Assembly: GCA_047619315.1 (NCBI GenBank)
Contig: JBLHKB010000195.1
Span: 1-11,380 of the forward strand
Reading direction: 5' to 3'
Source of the DNA: JBCCRV01 sp047619315
GTDB taxonomy: Bacteria > Myxococcota_A > Polyangia > Polyangiales > Houyiibacteriaceae
DNA: 11,380 bases
The position numbers and the translations under genes were made by a program. The notes below the pieces were generated by a model. The model had not been told where the DNA came from and did not search any database. It saw nothing but the letters and a program-made list of their open reading frames with translations. Below are positions 1 through 7,356 of the stretch, one piece after another (within the stretch, counting starts at the first letter, position 1; each line of letters begins with the position of its first letter).

Positions 1-396
1 GTTCGCACGACCCGGCATCGGCGCGGGTGCATCGACGAACATCTCAGGTGTCGATGCGGCGGGCGCTCGCTCGCGGAAGTCGAGGAACGTCAGCGACTGG
101 TCCGACGCGCGGTAGTACATGAGAAAGCCCCCGCCACCCAAGCCGCTGGAGGCAGGGTTCACGACGCCAAGGGCCAGCATCGTCGCCGCCGCAGCGTCCG
201 CAGCGTTACCGCCGCGCTGAAGGATCTCGTGCCCAGCCTCAGACGCGAGCGGGTGGTCCGCAGCGACCGCGTATTCCTGGTAGTCGGCGTGGAAGTCCGG
301 GGCCGCATGGCCGCGCGTAGGAGCGACGCGGAGCGCGTAGGCGGTGGTCGCGAGGCAAGCGAGGAGGCCGGCGAGCCAAAAGAATCGGGCTTTCAT
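1..396 (-). CDS. ggt: Gamma-glutamyltranspeptidase, N-terminal part (runs off left edge)
   Basis: This is the first 132 residues of a gamma-glutamyltranspeptidase, which cleaves or transfers the gamma-glutamyl group of glutathione and related peptides outside the cytoplasm. The N-terminus is an export signal: K2/R4, then a hydrophobic stretch ending in LLAC (11-14), which fits a lipobox, and in TTAYA (17-21), which fits signal peptidase I. Either a lipoprotein or a soluble periplasmic protein is possible. Family motifs follow: ASEAGHEILQRGGNAADAA (51-69), NPASSGLGGGGF (80-91) and LDFRERAP (105-112), whose first Arg corresponds to the Arg that binds the substrate alpha-carboxylate in E. coli GGT. 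The catalytic Thr and small subunit would lie beyond the left edge and cannot be assessed. The ATG at 394-396 overlaps the TGA of the small upstream gene (ATGA), so translation is probably coupled. Family assignment is firm from motifs; substrate is inferred. Confidence 0.93.
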   Translation of the reverse strand, partial: MKARFFWLAGLLACLATTAYALRVAPTRGHAAPDFHADYQEYAVAADHPLASEAGHEILQRGGNAADAAAATMLALGVVNPASSGLGGGGFLMYYRASDQSLTFLDFRERAPAASTPEMFVDAPAPMPGRAN

Positions 397-751
397 AGAT
401 AGGACTTGGTGCAGGGCATGAGCCCTCGCAAGCGGTCTGATTCTGCAACACGCGAAGGCTGCACCGTTTCCGCTTTATCGGAGCTTGAGGGGCGCCCCTC
501 CCACGACAAGAGCTCATGGATGTCACGTACGCCGATCTCGAATGTCGGGACAAACCAGTCCATGACCAAACTCCGCTGGTAGGGCTTGTGCCTTTCGCCT
601 CCGGCAAAGTCCCCAGCCACACCCGTGCGCGGCTGAACTCTTCGACGGGATTCTCTCGCATGAACTCGCGTCCGCCGGCCTCATCAGACATGCCAAGAGC
701 ATAGAAGATGAGCAGAACCCAAGTCGAAGTCGAAGCTGTGCGCATCTCCAT
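393..751 (-). pseudogene. Small gene upstream of ggt, frameshifted or misread at a C4 run
   Basis: I do not recognise this family. An ATG at 749-751 has a good Shine-Dalgarno (GGAGAGG, plus-strand 762-768, 10 nt upstream) and begins a reading frame with a hydrophobic stretch (TWVLLIFYALGM) and then acidic sequence including REFMRENPVEEFSRARVWL. After about position 615 this frame stops looking like protein, while the frame ending at 393 (containing HKPYQRSLVMDWFVPTFEIG and HELLSWEG) looks coding and ends in a TGA overlapping the ggt start codon. Adding a single base to the CCCC run at 611-614 joins the two into a 119-residue protein reading VWLGDFAGGERH across the junction. The SD at one end and the ATGA overlap at the other both support one real gene. 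The break may be a mutation, a sequencing error or a programmed shift. A GTG at 618-620 could start a 75-residue product on its own, but no SD was seen there. Confidence 0.5.
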
Positions 752-761
752 AGACGTTGAT

Positions 762-768
762 CCTCTCC
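762..768 (-). promoter_or_regulatory. Shine-Dalgarno that fixes the start of the frameshifted small gene
   Basis: The minus strand reads GGAGAGG here, 10 nt before the ATG at 749-751. It is one of only two strong SD sequences noticed in the window. It is the main reason for starting the small gene at 751 rather than at the second ATG (743-745) or the GTG at 618-620. Confidence 0.45.
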
Positions 769-786
769 AGCGCGTACCTCTGCACG

Positions 787-2157
787 ATGATTCGCCTCCC
801 ACATGTTCTAGTCGCGTTCGCCCTCGTCGCCTGCTCGGACGAAACGCCGCCGCCGGTTGAAGCCATCGCACCGGGAACGCCGACTCTGGGAACGCCGAGC
901 GTAGCGGAACCTGCGACACCGGGGATCGACCCAGCCCTGCTCGTGATCTTTCGAGAGAAGGTGGGCGAGCATCGCGCGGAGATGAGTCGCATCGCCGAGG
1001 ACCCGGATCTCACCCCGGCGGAGCTCTCGGCCTATGCCGCAAGCATCGGCCGACCGCTTCCAGCGGAGATCGATCCAGCAGAGATCCCGAACATGCAGCG
1101 GATGATCGGGGGCATGCTCAGAGGCAGCCCCTCCGTGGAGCAGATGCTGCCGCTGGTGATTCGCACCGAAGGCCAGCGGGCCCTCTTTGTCTATCGCCAG
1201 GATGATGTGCCGCCGCCGCGCCTTATCCTGGGCGCGACGTTGTTTGAGCGCGATGGAAGCGATTGGCACCTGCTGCGCACGTTTACCTCGGCCGGTGAGA
1301 TCCCCGCGGGTATGACCGAGGAGGAAGCAGCGCATGCACGCCTCGACGAGCCTGACTTCAGCGAGTTCTATTCACCCCGCGAGCTCCCGCCGCTGGCGCT
1401 CGAAGCGGGTTCCCTCGCCTCGGACCTTCAGCTGTGGACTCGCTCGACGAGCTCTCGCCAGTGCGACGTGTCCATCGGCGGCGTGGCGGTGCTCCATGAC
1501 GTCAGCTCCGACCAGACCATGCTGCTCCTTGGCCGCGAGTTTGGCAGCCGCTCGCCCCTCGCCGGGTCTCCTCTCGCGTCTCACTTCGCGCTTCAGGCTA
1601 CCAATGAGATCACCCTCACTTGTCGGGGCGCGTCGACGACCCCCGTCGAGCTCCGGCTCACCCGACGTGGCGAGCCCTTGCCTTCGATCGTGCTGGTCCT
1701 CGACCCTGCCTCCGGAGGCGAGGTGAGCGGCTCCTTCGACCTCGCCGATCCTGCGCGCGGAGAGCCTGCGGTTCCGACGTTTGTGACCAATGGGTCCACC
1801 CACACATCAGGCTTCGTGCTCGTCCGCGGGACACGTGGCGTCGGAGTAAACGTGAGCGTCGAAGGGGAGGGCGGCAGCGCGACTTCTTCAACGGGCGCCC
1901 CCGTGGACCTCTCCTTTGGAGGACTTGGCGGTGGCACCCACGCGGGCACCGTCACCCTGGCTGGCCTTCGTGGCGACACCGATACGCGTGTCCAGATCGC
2001 AGTTGTCGCGCCTGGTGTGTCGCGTGTCTGGACTGTGCCCATCGCGGCGACCGCGCGTGAAGTGATCACCTTCGAGATCGAGGTGGAGGGTGAAGCGGAC
2101 GAATCCGGACCACCCCTTAATCGCCCCGCCGGATTCGGCATGGCTGCGGACTACTAA
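787..2157 (+). CDS. Orphan lipoprotein, 456 residues, function unknown
   Basis: I do not recognise a known domain. The start is set at the ATG at 787 because it gives a clean lipoprotein signal: MIRLPHVLVAFALVAC, lipobox LVAC with Cys16, then SDE. The next in-frame ATG upstream (757) would put ten extra residues before it. After the Cys comes a Thr/Pro-rich tether containing GTPTLGTP, then an acidic helical region up to about residue 100, then a region with several short beta-like segments. From about 330 on it is rich in Gly, Ser, Thr and Val (for example LSFGGLGGGTHAGTVTLAG) and looks like beta-sandwich or repeat-like surface material. Residue +2 is Ser, with no Asp retention signal, but sorting rules in this group are uncertain. 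The upstream spacer to the divergent small gene is only about 35 bp. Codon use matches its neighbours. The coding call is firm; the role is unknown. Confidence 0.85.
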   Translation: MIRLPHVLVAFALVACSDETPPPVEAIAPGTPTLGTPSVAEPATPGIDPALLVIFREKVGEHRAEMSRIAEDPDLTPAELSAYAASIGRPLPAEIDPAEIPNMQRMIGGMLRGSPSVEQMLPLVIRTEGQRALFVYRQDDVPPPRLILGATLFERDGSDWHLLRTFTSAGEIPAGMTEEEAAHARLDEPDFSEFYSPRELPPLALEAGSLASDLQLWTRSTSSRQCDVSIGGVAVLHDVSSDQTMLLLGREFGSRSPLAGSPLASHFALQATNEITLTCRGASTTPVELRLTRRGEPLPSIVLVLDPASGGEVSGSFDLADPARGEPAVPTFVTNGSTHTSGFVLVRGTRGVGVNVSVEGEGGSATSSTGAPVDLSFGGLGGGTHAGTVTLAGLRGDTDTRVQIAVVAPGVSRVWTVPIAATAREVITFEIEVEGEADESGPPLNRPAGFGMAADY

Positions 2158-2269
2158 CCCCTTCCGGACACCCCCCCACGCGGCAACGGCGGCCGAGTCC
2201 GAGGTGGCGGCCCCGTTCGGCAGCACATGGCCCCTGATTATCAACCGCCTCCCGGCTGATCCGCCCGCG

Positions 2270-2306
2270 ACGTTTCAGTGATGAGGCGCGGCACTGAACT
2301 AAACGT
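2270..2306. terminator. Possible bulged hairpin between convergent genes
   Basis: ACGTTTCAGTG (2270-2280) can pair with CACTG (2292-2296) and AAACGT (2301-2306), giving 11 paired bases with a 4-nt bulge (2297-2300) and an 11-nt loop. It sits in the 141-bp gap between the convergent lipoprotein and DUF1552 genes and overlaps the DUF1552 stop codon. No clear T-run follows on either strand, so a terminator role is only suggested by position. Nothing else was seen in 2158-2269. Confidence 0.25.
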
Positions 2307-3672
2307 TGAGCAGGCCGCTCACGCCGCCGCTGCCTTCGTCGGCGAGCCCAAAGGTGTCGACGTCGTCCATGCCCATGGCGTGGAACGCGCTTACCAGGAG
2401 CCGATTGGTCTGACCATCGGTCTGTAAGAAGCGGTTGCCCGTGTGTCGGCCCATCGCGCCGCCAGCGACGACGACGGGGATGTTGTCGATGCTGTGAAAA
2501 CCCTGAGCGATCTCCGTCACCCAGAGCACCAGCGTGTTGTCGATGAGCTTGGTTCCGTCGGCGTCGTCCGTGGTGGACAACCTGTCGAGGAGATGCGCGA
2601 ATCGTTGCCCGTACCACGTATAGACGGCCGCCAAGGTGGTCTGGGCCGCCGGCGAAGAGTCATGGGAGTAGGTGTGGTGACCACCGCTGCTCAGCCCTGC
2701 CCAGGGATAGAGCGAGTTGTCGTTGTCGGCGCGCGTATGCTGGAACGTCGCGACTTGGGTCATGTCGCATGCCAGCGACGCCACCATCAGATCGATCTGC
2801 TGATCGACCTGAAACTCCCGTTCCATGATGGGTGGGCTGTCCGGCGCCATGCAGCTGTAGGTCGCCACGAGGGAGTCTTCGATGCTTCGAATCGCCGCGG
2901 CGTGTCGGTCGAGACGCGCGCGGTCCACGGCACCAAGGCGGCGTGAAACCACACCTAGGTCTTCGCGCACCACATCAAGGACGCTCTGGCGCCGTAACGT
3001 CGTGACGTCGCGGTCTGGCTCGAAGGCGTCGCTGAAGATCTGGTCGTAGGCTTGAAGCGGGTTATTGAACGGGTGGCGGGGTACACGTGGCCCGGAGTAC
3101 GACATGCGCGAGTTGGGGTGCGAGCCGCCGCAGTTGATTCCGAACTCGATGCTTCGGTAGGGCGTCGCCATCGCGGGTAGACGATTTGCGATGGCCTGGT
3201 CGACGCTCTCGGTGAGGTTCCAGCCAAAGAAAGTCCCGCCAAAATGCTCCCGCATGAAGTCGGTGTCCGTCGTGTTGATGTCGCTGCCCGTTAGGAGCGC
3301 TGGCATGTCGAAGGTGTGAGGCACGCGCATGTTTCGCACACCGGGTGTCATCCCTAAGTCGAGACCGTCCACTACGGTGACGTGTTCGCGATGGGGCTCG
3401 AGCGGCTGCAGGATCTGCGGCAGCGTAAAGTCGTTCATCGTCCCGCTGGGGAGCCAGCGGTCACGGACGGTACCGTGGGGCGTGTAGAAGACGACCAGTC
3501 GTGGTTTGACGCCGCCCTGAGCCTTCGCTTTTTGGCCGGCGAGCCACGGAAATACGCTCGCGGCAGCCCCTAGCGCTCCAAAAGCGCCAGCGTTTCGCAA
3601 GAACGTACGGCGATCGCTTCGAATTCGTCGACCCGTTTTGAGGTTGTGGTTTGGCACACGTTTCTTGCTCAT
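2299..3672 (-). CDS. Tat-exported DUF1552 family protein
   Basis: This 457-residue protein belongs to the DUF1552 family, which is distantly related in sequence style to DUF1501/alkaline-phosphatase-like proteins; its biochemical role is not established. A twin-arginine signal is clear: SDRRTFLRNAG (19-29), a hydrophobic stretch, and a probable cleavage at AKA/Q (51/52). Family features follow in the usual order: PRLVVFYTPHGTVRDRWLPS (57-76), the VVDGLDL segment (100-106), HTFDMPALLTGSD (119-131), the Gly/Ser-rich SRMSYSGP (188-195), GGHHTYSHDSS (330-340) and LIDNTLVLWVTEIAQG (376-391). Length fits the family. It overlaps the upstream DUF1592 gene by an ATGA and has an SD 7 nt upstream, so the two are co-translated. 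The pair is a recurring partnership in myxobacteria and planctomycetes. Tat export implies folding, perhaps with a metal, before export; that part is inference. Confidence 0.92.
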   Translation of the reverse strand: MSKKRVPNHNLKTGRRIRSDRRTFLRNAGAFGALGAAASVFPWLAGQKAKAQGGVKPRLVVFYTPHGTVRDRWLPSGTMNDFTLPQILQPLEPHREHVTVVDGLDLGMTPGVRNMRVPHTFDMPALLTGSDINTTDTDFMREHFGGTFFGWNLTESVDQAIANRLPAMATPYRSIEFGINCGGSHPNSRMSYSGPRVPRHPFNNPLQAYDQIFSDAFEPDRDVTTLRRQSVLDVVREDLGVVSRRLGAVDRARLDRHAAAIRSIEDSLVATYSCMAPDSPPIMEREFQVDQQIDLMVASLACDMTQVATFQHTRADNDNSLYPWAGLSSGGHHTYSHDSSPAAQTTLAAVYTWYGQRFAHLLDRLSTTDDADGTKLIDNTLVLWVTEIAQGFHSIDNIPVVVAGGAMGRHTGNRFLQTDGQTNRLLVSAFHAMGMDDVDTFGLADEGSGGVSGLLNV

Positions 3673-5264
3673 GGCGAAGCTCCTTCAAAAGGTCGGCGGA
3701 ACCAGTCCGAGGAAACAAAGGTCAGCAGCATCTCTCGGATGCCTTCTTCGCGGGAGCCAAGGGCCATGTCTTCCATCAGGCACTGCGCGTCCGCCGTGTT
3801 GGCGATGGCGCTGGCGTAGATGACCCATTGGCGCGCTATGCAAAGATCGACATCCCAGCGACCGCCGATGGCGTCACTCATGCCCACGGGACCGTCCGCC
3901 AAGATACGGTGACCGCTCAGCATAAAGTCCGCGCTGGCGTCGATGGCCTCGCCGTTGTCTTCGTCGCGCCAGCGTCCAAGCCAGTCGTAGTTCTCAAACG
4001 CAAAGCCGATGCCGTCCATCTGGCGATGACAGCCGCCACAGGTGTCATCTTCAAAATGAATCGAGAGTCGCTCGCGCGTGGAGAGCGTCCCGTCGTTGGG
4101 CGGCAAGGTGGGCGTGACACCGACGGGCGGAGGTGGCGGTTTGTCGCAGAGGAAGTTGTCCAAGATGATAAAGCCGCGCACCGTCGGCGCAGACTCCTCC
4201 GCGTGGGAGAGGGCAGCCTGAACTCCAGGGAGCGTGAGGAGCCCCGCACGCCGGTCTGGATCCAAGTGGCGAATACCCTCTTCCGCGCGGATTGATTCCT
4301 CGCCGTACATCCCATCGAGGAGCTCGTTTTCAACGCTGATGGGCTCTTCAATGAGCCCTGCGATCGTGCTCCCGGCGCGTACTTGGTGCACAAACAGCTG
4401 CACTGGCTCTTCGAGGAGCGCAGCCCGCAGATCGCCTGGAAGCTCAAAGAAGTCGGCGCGCTTGGACTCGTCGAGGAGGGACTCAAGGCGCAGCCACTGA
4501 AGAACGAACTCACGGGCGCCTTCTTCGAAACGATCATCGGCGATGAGTCGCTCGGACTCGGTTCGAATCCCTTCCGGCGTCGCGAGGTTTCCCGCCGCTG
4601 CGCTCTCAAGGAGCGCGACATCGGGTGCCGTTCCCCAAAGCGCGTAAGAGAGGCGAGCAGCCATCGCGAAAGAGTCGAGGAAACCGCCGTCGCCGGCTTC
4701 TTCGAGAAGGTAGAGAAAGCGCGGACTCTGAAGCAGCCCTTGAAGGAGCCAGCTGACGCCTTCGACATCGCCGCCTTCTGCAAAGCCAAGCTCGTAGAGG
4801 CCGCGATAGCGAGTCGCCACCTCAGCGCTCAGCGGTCGGCGAAAGAGGCGTGGCGCGATGTTCTCAAGGATCCAGTCAGCGCATGGCCCTTCACAAAGCT
4901 CGACGAGGCGTGGCGCCACCGCCGCGGAGATGTCTTCGCTCGTCCGCATGAACTCGTTCGCCGCTTCCTGCTCCACGGAGGTCGTGGTGTTGGCGCGGTA
5001 CCCCGTGAGCGTTTCGTCGGAGGTGTCGTATTCAGTCTCGAAGCCAAGGACGTCCTGCACCGTGGCTTCAAGCTGGGCCGCGGTGAGGCGCCGCGTCGGA
5101 ATCGGCGCGCCTTCCGCGAGCTGAGCGCAGGCTTCGGCCGGCGGGTCTCCTCCTGGCGTCACGGACATGGGTAGCGGGTTGATAGGGTTTAGCGGGTCAC
5201 TGTCACCAATCGACCCCTGGCAGCCGAGCACTCCCACCAAGACCATCAGAAAGCGTGCGTGCAT
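3669..5264 (-). CDS. DUF1592-family lipoprotein with one c-type haem site
   Basis: This 531-residue protein has the DUF1587/1595/1592/1588/1585 architecture typical of the partners of DUF1552. The signal ends in VLGC (Cys15), a lipobox. In order: RRLTAAQLEATVQDVLG (58-74, DUF1587-like), APRLFRRPLSAEVATRYR (137-154, DUF1595), LLQSPRFLYLLEE and MAARLSYALWG (177-211, DUF1592), RRAGLLTLPGVQAALSHAEE (338-357) with DKPPPPPVGV and CGGCH (409-413) followed by MDGIGFAFENYDWLGRWR (416-433, DUF1588), and a C-terminal DUF1585-like part. CGGCH is a standard CxxCH haem c attachment motif, so cytochrome maturation outside the cytoplasm is expected; only one such motif is present. It is the first gene of the operon. 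The ATG at 5264 has no good SD, but a promoter-like pair lies just upstream, suggesting a leaderless start. A redox role is inferred; the substrate is unknown. Confidence 0.92.
   Translation of the reverse strand: MHARFLMVLVGVLGCQGSIGDSDPLNPINPLPMSVTPGGDPPAEACAQLAEGAPIPTRRLTAAQLEATVQDVLGFETEYDTSDETLTGYRANTTTSVEQEAANEFMRTSEDISAAVAPRLVELCEGPCADWILENIAPRLFRRPLSAEVATRYRGLYELGFAEGGDVEGVSWLLQGLLQSPRFLYLLEEAGDGGFLDSFAMAARLSYALWGTAPDVALLESAAAGNLATPEGIRTESERLIADDRFEEGAREFVLQWLRLESLLDESKRADFFELPGDLRAALLEEPVQLFVHQVRAGSTIAGLIEEPISVENELLDGMYGEESIRAEEGIRHLDPDRRAGLLTLPGVQAALSHAEESAPTVRGFIILDNFLCDKPPPPPVGVTPTLPPNDGTLSTRERLSIHFEDDTCGGCHRQMDGIGFAFENYDWLGRWRDEDNGEAIDASADFMLSGHRILADGPVGMSDAIGGRWDVDLCIARQWVIYASAIANTADAQCLMEDMALGSREEGIREMLLTFVSSDWFRRPFEGASP
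3680..3685 (-). promoter_or_regulatory. Shine-Dalgarno for the DUF1552 gene
   Basis: The minus strand reads AAGGAG here, 7 nt before the ATG at 3670-3672, inside the last codons of the DUF1592 gene. Together with the ATGA overlap it marks a translationally coupled second cistron. It contrasts with the missing SD at the operon's first gene. Confidence 0.7.
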
Positions 5265-5270
5265 CCTTTG

Positions 5271-5299
5271 ACAATAAGGGAAGCTGGACCCCGTGCCAA
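5271..5299 (-). promoter_or_regulatory. Likely promoter of the DUF1592-DUF1552 operon, leaderless layout
   Basis: On the minus strand there is TTGGCA (5294-5299, 5 of 6 matches to TTGACA), a 17-nt spacer, and TATTGT (5271-5276, 4 of 6 to TATAAT). Six nucleotides (CAAAGG) then separate the -10 from the ATG. A transcript starting 7 nt after the -10 would begin at the A of the start codon, so the mRNA would be leaderless. It is read by eye, with no experimental support. Confidence 0.5.
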
Positions 5300-5379
5300 G
5301 GGTGAGCCGTTTGAGTCTATGCGTGACGTTTCACCGAGCAATTGAAACCTGGGGGGTTTTCGCGCTGTGAAAGAGGCGC

Positions 5380-5385
5380 TATGAG
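5380..5385 (+). promoter_or_regulatory. Possible -10 element of gshB
   Basis: TATGAG lies 6 nt before the gshB ATG, the same spacing as at the DUF1592 operon and the pentapeptide gene. The -35 at the right distance (TTTTCG, 5357-5362) is poor. Support comes mainly from the shared spacing and from the lack of a good SD (only GAGCGGG-like sequence close to the ATG). Confidence 0.25.
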
Positions 5386-5391
5386 CGGGCC

Positions 5392-6330
5392 ATGCGTTTT
5401 CTTTTCGTGATGGACCCCGTCAATACAATCCTCAAAGACGAGGACACCACCTTCGCCATCATGCTCGAAGGGCAGAAGCGTGGACACCATGTCGATCACT
5501 GCCTCGTGCGTGACGTTCAGCTTCGTGACGGCGTGCCTTTCGCGTCAGCCCGTTCCGCGACGATGAGCCGTGAGGCCGAAGAGCCAGTGGCGCTTGGCAA
5601 AGTCGGGAACGTGAACATCGCGGACTACGACGGAGTCTTCATCCGAAAAGATCCACCCTTCAATGACGAGTACCTCTGGCTCACGCTCATTCTCGAACGC
5701 GCTCGAGGACAGAGCTTCATCATCAACGACCCCCGCGGACTCCGTGACGCCAACGAGAAGCTCTACGCTTGTCACTTCCCAGAGCTGACACCGACAACGC
5801 TCGTGTCCGCCAGTCGCGACGCGATTCGCGCGTTCACGGAAGAGCTCGGCGGTAAGGCCGTCATCAAACCCGTCGACGGACATGGCGGCGCGGGCATCTT
5901 CTTGCTCCAGAGTGACGACAAGAACTTCAACGCCTGCGTCGAAGCCGTCACCCTCGGTGGTAAGCGCGTCGCGATGATCCAGGAGTTCCTTCCTGGCGTG
6001 AGCAAAGGCGACAAACGGATCCTCCTCGCCGGCGGCGAGATCCTTGGCGCGATCCTGCGCGTGCCCAAGGGCGACGACCTTCGCTCCAACATCCACGTCG
6101 GCGGCAGCGTCGTCGGCACCGAGATCGACGCCGACGATCAGCGCATCGTCGACGCTATGCGAGAGCGCTTAGAGGAGGACGGCCTCTTCTTTGTGGGCCT
6201 CGATGTCATCGGCGGGAAGCTCACGGAAGTGAACGTGACGAGTCCCACTGGGATTCAGCAGATGACGCGGCTGTCCGGGATCAACTGCGAAGAAAAGATG
6301 TGGGTGAACATCGAGAAGCGCCTGGTCTGA
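5392..6330 (+). CDS. gshB: Glutathione synthetase
   Basis: This cytosolic ATP-grasp enzyme joins gamma-glutamylcysteine and glycine to make glutathione. At 312 residues it is close to the E. coli enzyme (316) and matches it end to end. The N-terminal domain starts FLFVMDPVNTI (3-13) with FAIMLEGQKRG (21-31). The substrate-region motif IRKDPPF is at 84-90 and INDPRGLRDANEKLYA at 111-126. The ATP-grasp part has VIKPVDGHGGAGIF (157-170), the GDKRIL loop (206-211), VPKGDDLRSNIHVGG (224-238) and the metal/ATP-binding segment VGLDVIGGKLTEVNVTSPTGI (268-288). No key motif is missing. It stands alone: the DUF1592 operon diverges upstream and the cysteine-rich gene converges 32 bp downstream. No gshA is visible here. 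ggt, which degrades glutathione, lies about 5 kb away on the other strand. Confidence 0.97.
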   Translation: MRFLFVMDPVNTILKDEDTTFAIMLEGQKRGHHVDHCLVRDVQLRDGVPFASARSATMSREAEEPVALGKVGNVNIADYDGVFIRKDPPFNDEYLWLTLILERARGQSFIINDPRGLRDANEKLYACHFPELTPTTLVSASRDAIRAFTEELGGKAVIKPVDGHGGAGIFLLQSDDKNFNACVEAVTLGGKRVAMIQEFLPGVSKGDKRILLAGGEILGAILRVPKGDDLRSNIHVGGSVVGTEIDADDQRIVDAMRERLEEDGLFFVGLDVIGGKLTEVNVTSPTGIQQMTRLSGINCEEKMWVNIEKRLV

Positions 6331-6362
6331 GATTCTTGGGCACTCGCGTTTTGCTTCGCGAT

Positions 6363-7283
6363 CTAGCGCTTCCTGCGGAATGCCAAGCCGAGGACTAGTA
6401 AAAGCCACCCGCTCTCCGTACCCGTTGAACTCGAAGAACACCCGCTGCTGCTGGCTGCGATCCCGCCGTCCGGTCCAGCATCGGACTGGCCCCCGTCCAC
6501 TCGGGAGCCGCCGTCGAGACCTGCGTCCGGGCTCGGTCCGCTGTCCGGTACGCCCGCGTCGGGGTTTCGGTCAGTGCAACTACAACGAACGCCACCCCCA
6601 CTGCAGACCTCATAGGGAGCCTCCTCACTTTCCGAACATGTTGCCACTGCGTCGTTGCAGAAGCTGAGCACGCAGAGCGTCGCGCCCTCGCACCCATCAT
6701 GGCTCGTGCATCGCTCACGAGTCGCACACTGGCATCCGACGTCGTCGCACAACTCGTAAGACCCCACGTCTACTCGGCACTCAGTCTCGCCGCCCGCGCA
6801 CTGACCGCGATGGCACAGGACACCCCCGCAATCGCTGTGATAGTCGCAGGTCGGTCGACGCTCACACCGGCAGCTGTCCGCCGTGTCGCAGACCTCGAAG
6901 GCGTCGAACCGCGACTCACACTCAGCAAGGCCGGCGGTGCACTGACCGAAGAGACATAAAACATCTTCACACTCGCTGTGCGCTGTGCAGGTCGGCCGAT
7001 CCTCGCAGAAGCAGCCGTCGCTCGTGCAGGTCTCACGTCGAGTCACGTTTCTCTCGCAGAAGCCGATGCTGCAATTGCAGAGTCCTTCATAGCAAATGGC
7101 ATCTCCGTCGCAGTCCGAATTGGTTTCGCATATGGGCGCGGGGAGTCCGCCAAAGCATCCACCCGCGTCCGTGCTGCTCTCTGCTGACGCTGTGCCGGCT
7201 GCGCTCCCCACCAGCAAGACGGCTGCTCCGATCGCTAGAGAAACGCGCTCGAGGGATGACGGGCTTCTTCTACGGGGGGTCAT
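6363..7283 (-). CDS. Cysteine-rich repeat surface protein with MYXO-CTERM tail
   Basis: This 306-residue protein is probably exported and anchored or released at the surface by the myxosortase-type system. The ATG at 7283 is chosen because it gives a Sec signal (RRR near the start, hydrophobic LAIGAAVLLVG, cleavage near TASA/E, residue 34); a GTG at 7349 would add 22 residues before it. Residues 52-236 are cysteine repeats of 46-48 residues. Units start near C86, C132 and C179, with a partial unit before and a remnant after; within units Cys spacings such as CxC, C(5)C(5)C(4)C(4)C(6)C(9)C recur. A low-complexity linker of Asp, Ala, Gly, Pro and Ser spans about 239-275. The tail has GC at 281-282, a Ser run, then GWLLLVLGLAFRRKR: Cys, hydrophobic helix and basic end, as in MYXO-CTERM. 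The repeats recall secreted disulfide modules such as Dickkopf-like folds; a binding role is inference. Confidence 0.85.
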   Translation of the reverse strand: MTPRRRSPSSLERVSLAIGAAVLLVGSAAGTASAESSTDAGGCFGGLPAPICETNSDCDGDAICYEGLCNCSIGFCERNVTRRETCTSDGCFCEDRPTCTAHSECEDVLCLFGQCTAGLAECESRFDAFEVCDTADSCRCERRPTCDYHSDCGGVLCHRGQCAGGETECRVDVGSYELCDDVGCQCATRERCTSHDGCEGATLCVLSFCNDAVATCSESEEAPYEVCSGGGVRCSCTDRNPDAGVPDSGPSPDAGLDGGSRVDGGQSDAGPDGGIAASSSGCSSSSTGTESGWLLLVLGLAFRRKR

Positions 7284-7330
7284 GAGATCAATGCGCTTAG
7301 TGCGAACGACAGCGTCAATCGTATCGCCGC

Positions 7331-7349
7331 GTGAGCACCCGGTGCTCAC
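7331..7349. promoter_or_regulatory. Perfect 19-bp palindrome in a divergent intergenic region
   Basis: GTGAGCACC, one central C, then GGTGCTCAC make a perfect 9-bp inverted repeat. It lies 47 bp upstream of the cysteine-rich gene's ATG and about 157 bp before the divergent pentapeptide gene. A dimeric repressor or activator site is the simplest reading; a transcribed hairpin is possible. A half-site-like GTGAACAC is at 7422-7429. Confidence 0.4.
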
Positions 7350-7356
7350 CCTTAGT

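Noticed and set aside
239..615. Continuation of the frame starting at 751 past the C4 run
   Set aside because: It becomes rich in Arg, Pro and Ser and overlaps ggt out of frame; the other frame, ending in the ATGA overlap, looks like the real continuation.
1593..2141. 182-residue open frame on the minus strand
   Set aside because: Antisense to the lipoprotein at 787-2157, rich in Ser, Pro, Arg and Thr, without a family motif or SD.
4383..5174. 263-residue open frame on the plus strand
   Set aside because: It lies wholly antisense to the DUF1592 gene, whose domains and haem motif are clear; it is a by-product of GC-rich codon use.
5545..6096. 183-residue open frame on the minus strand
   Set aside because: Antisense to gshB, which matches its family along its full length.
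6344..6361. TCGCG/CGCGA hairpin between convergent gshB and the cysteine-rich gene
   Set aside because: Only a 5-bp stem with an 8-nt loop and no T-run; too weak to call a terminator.
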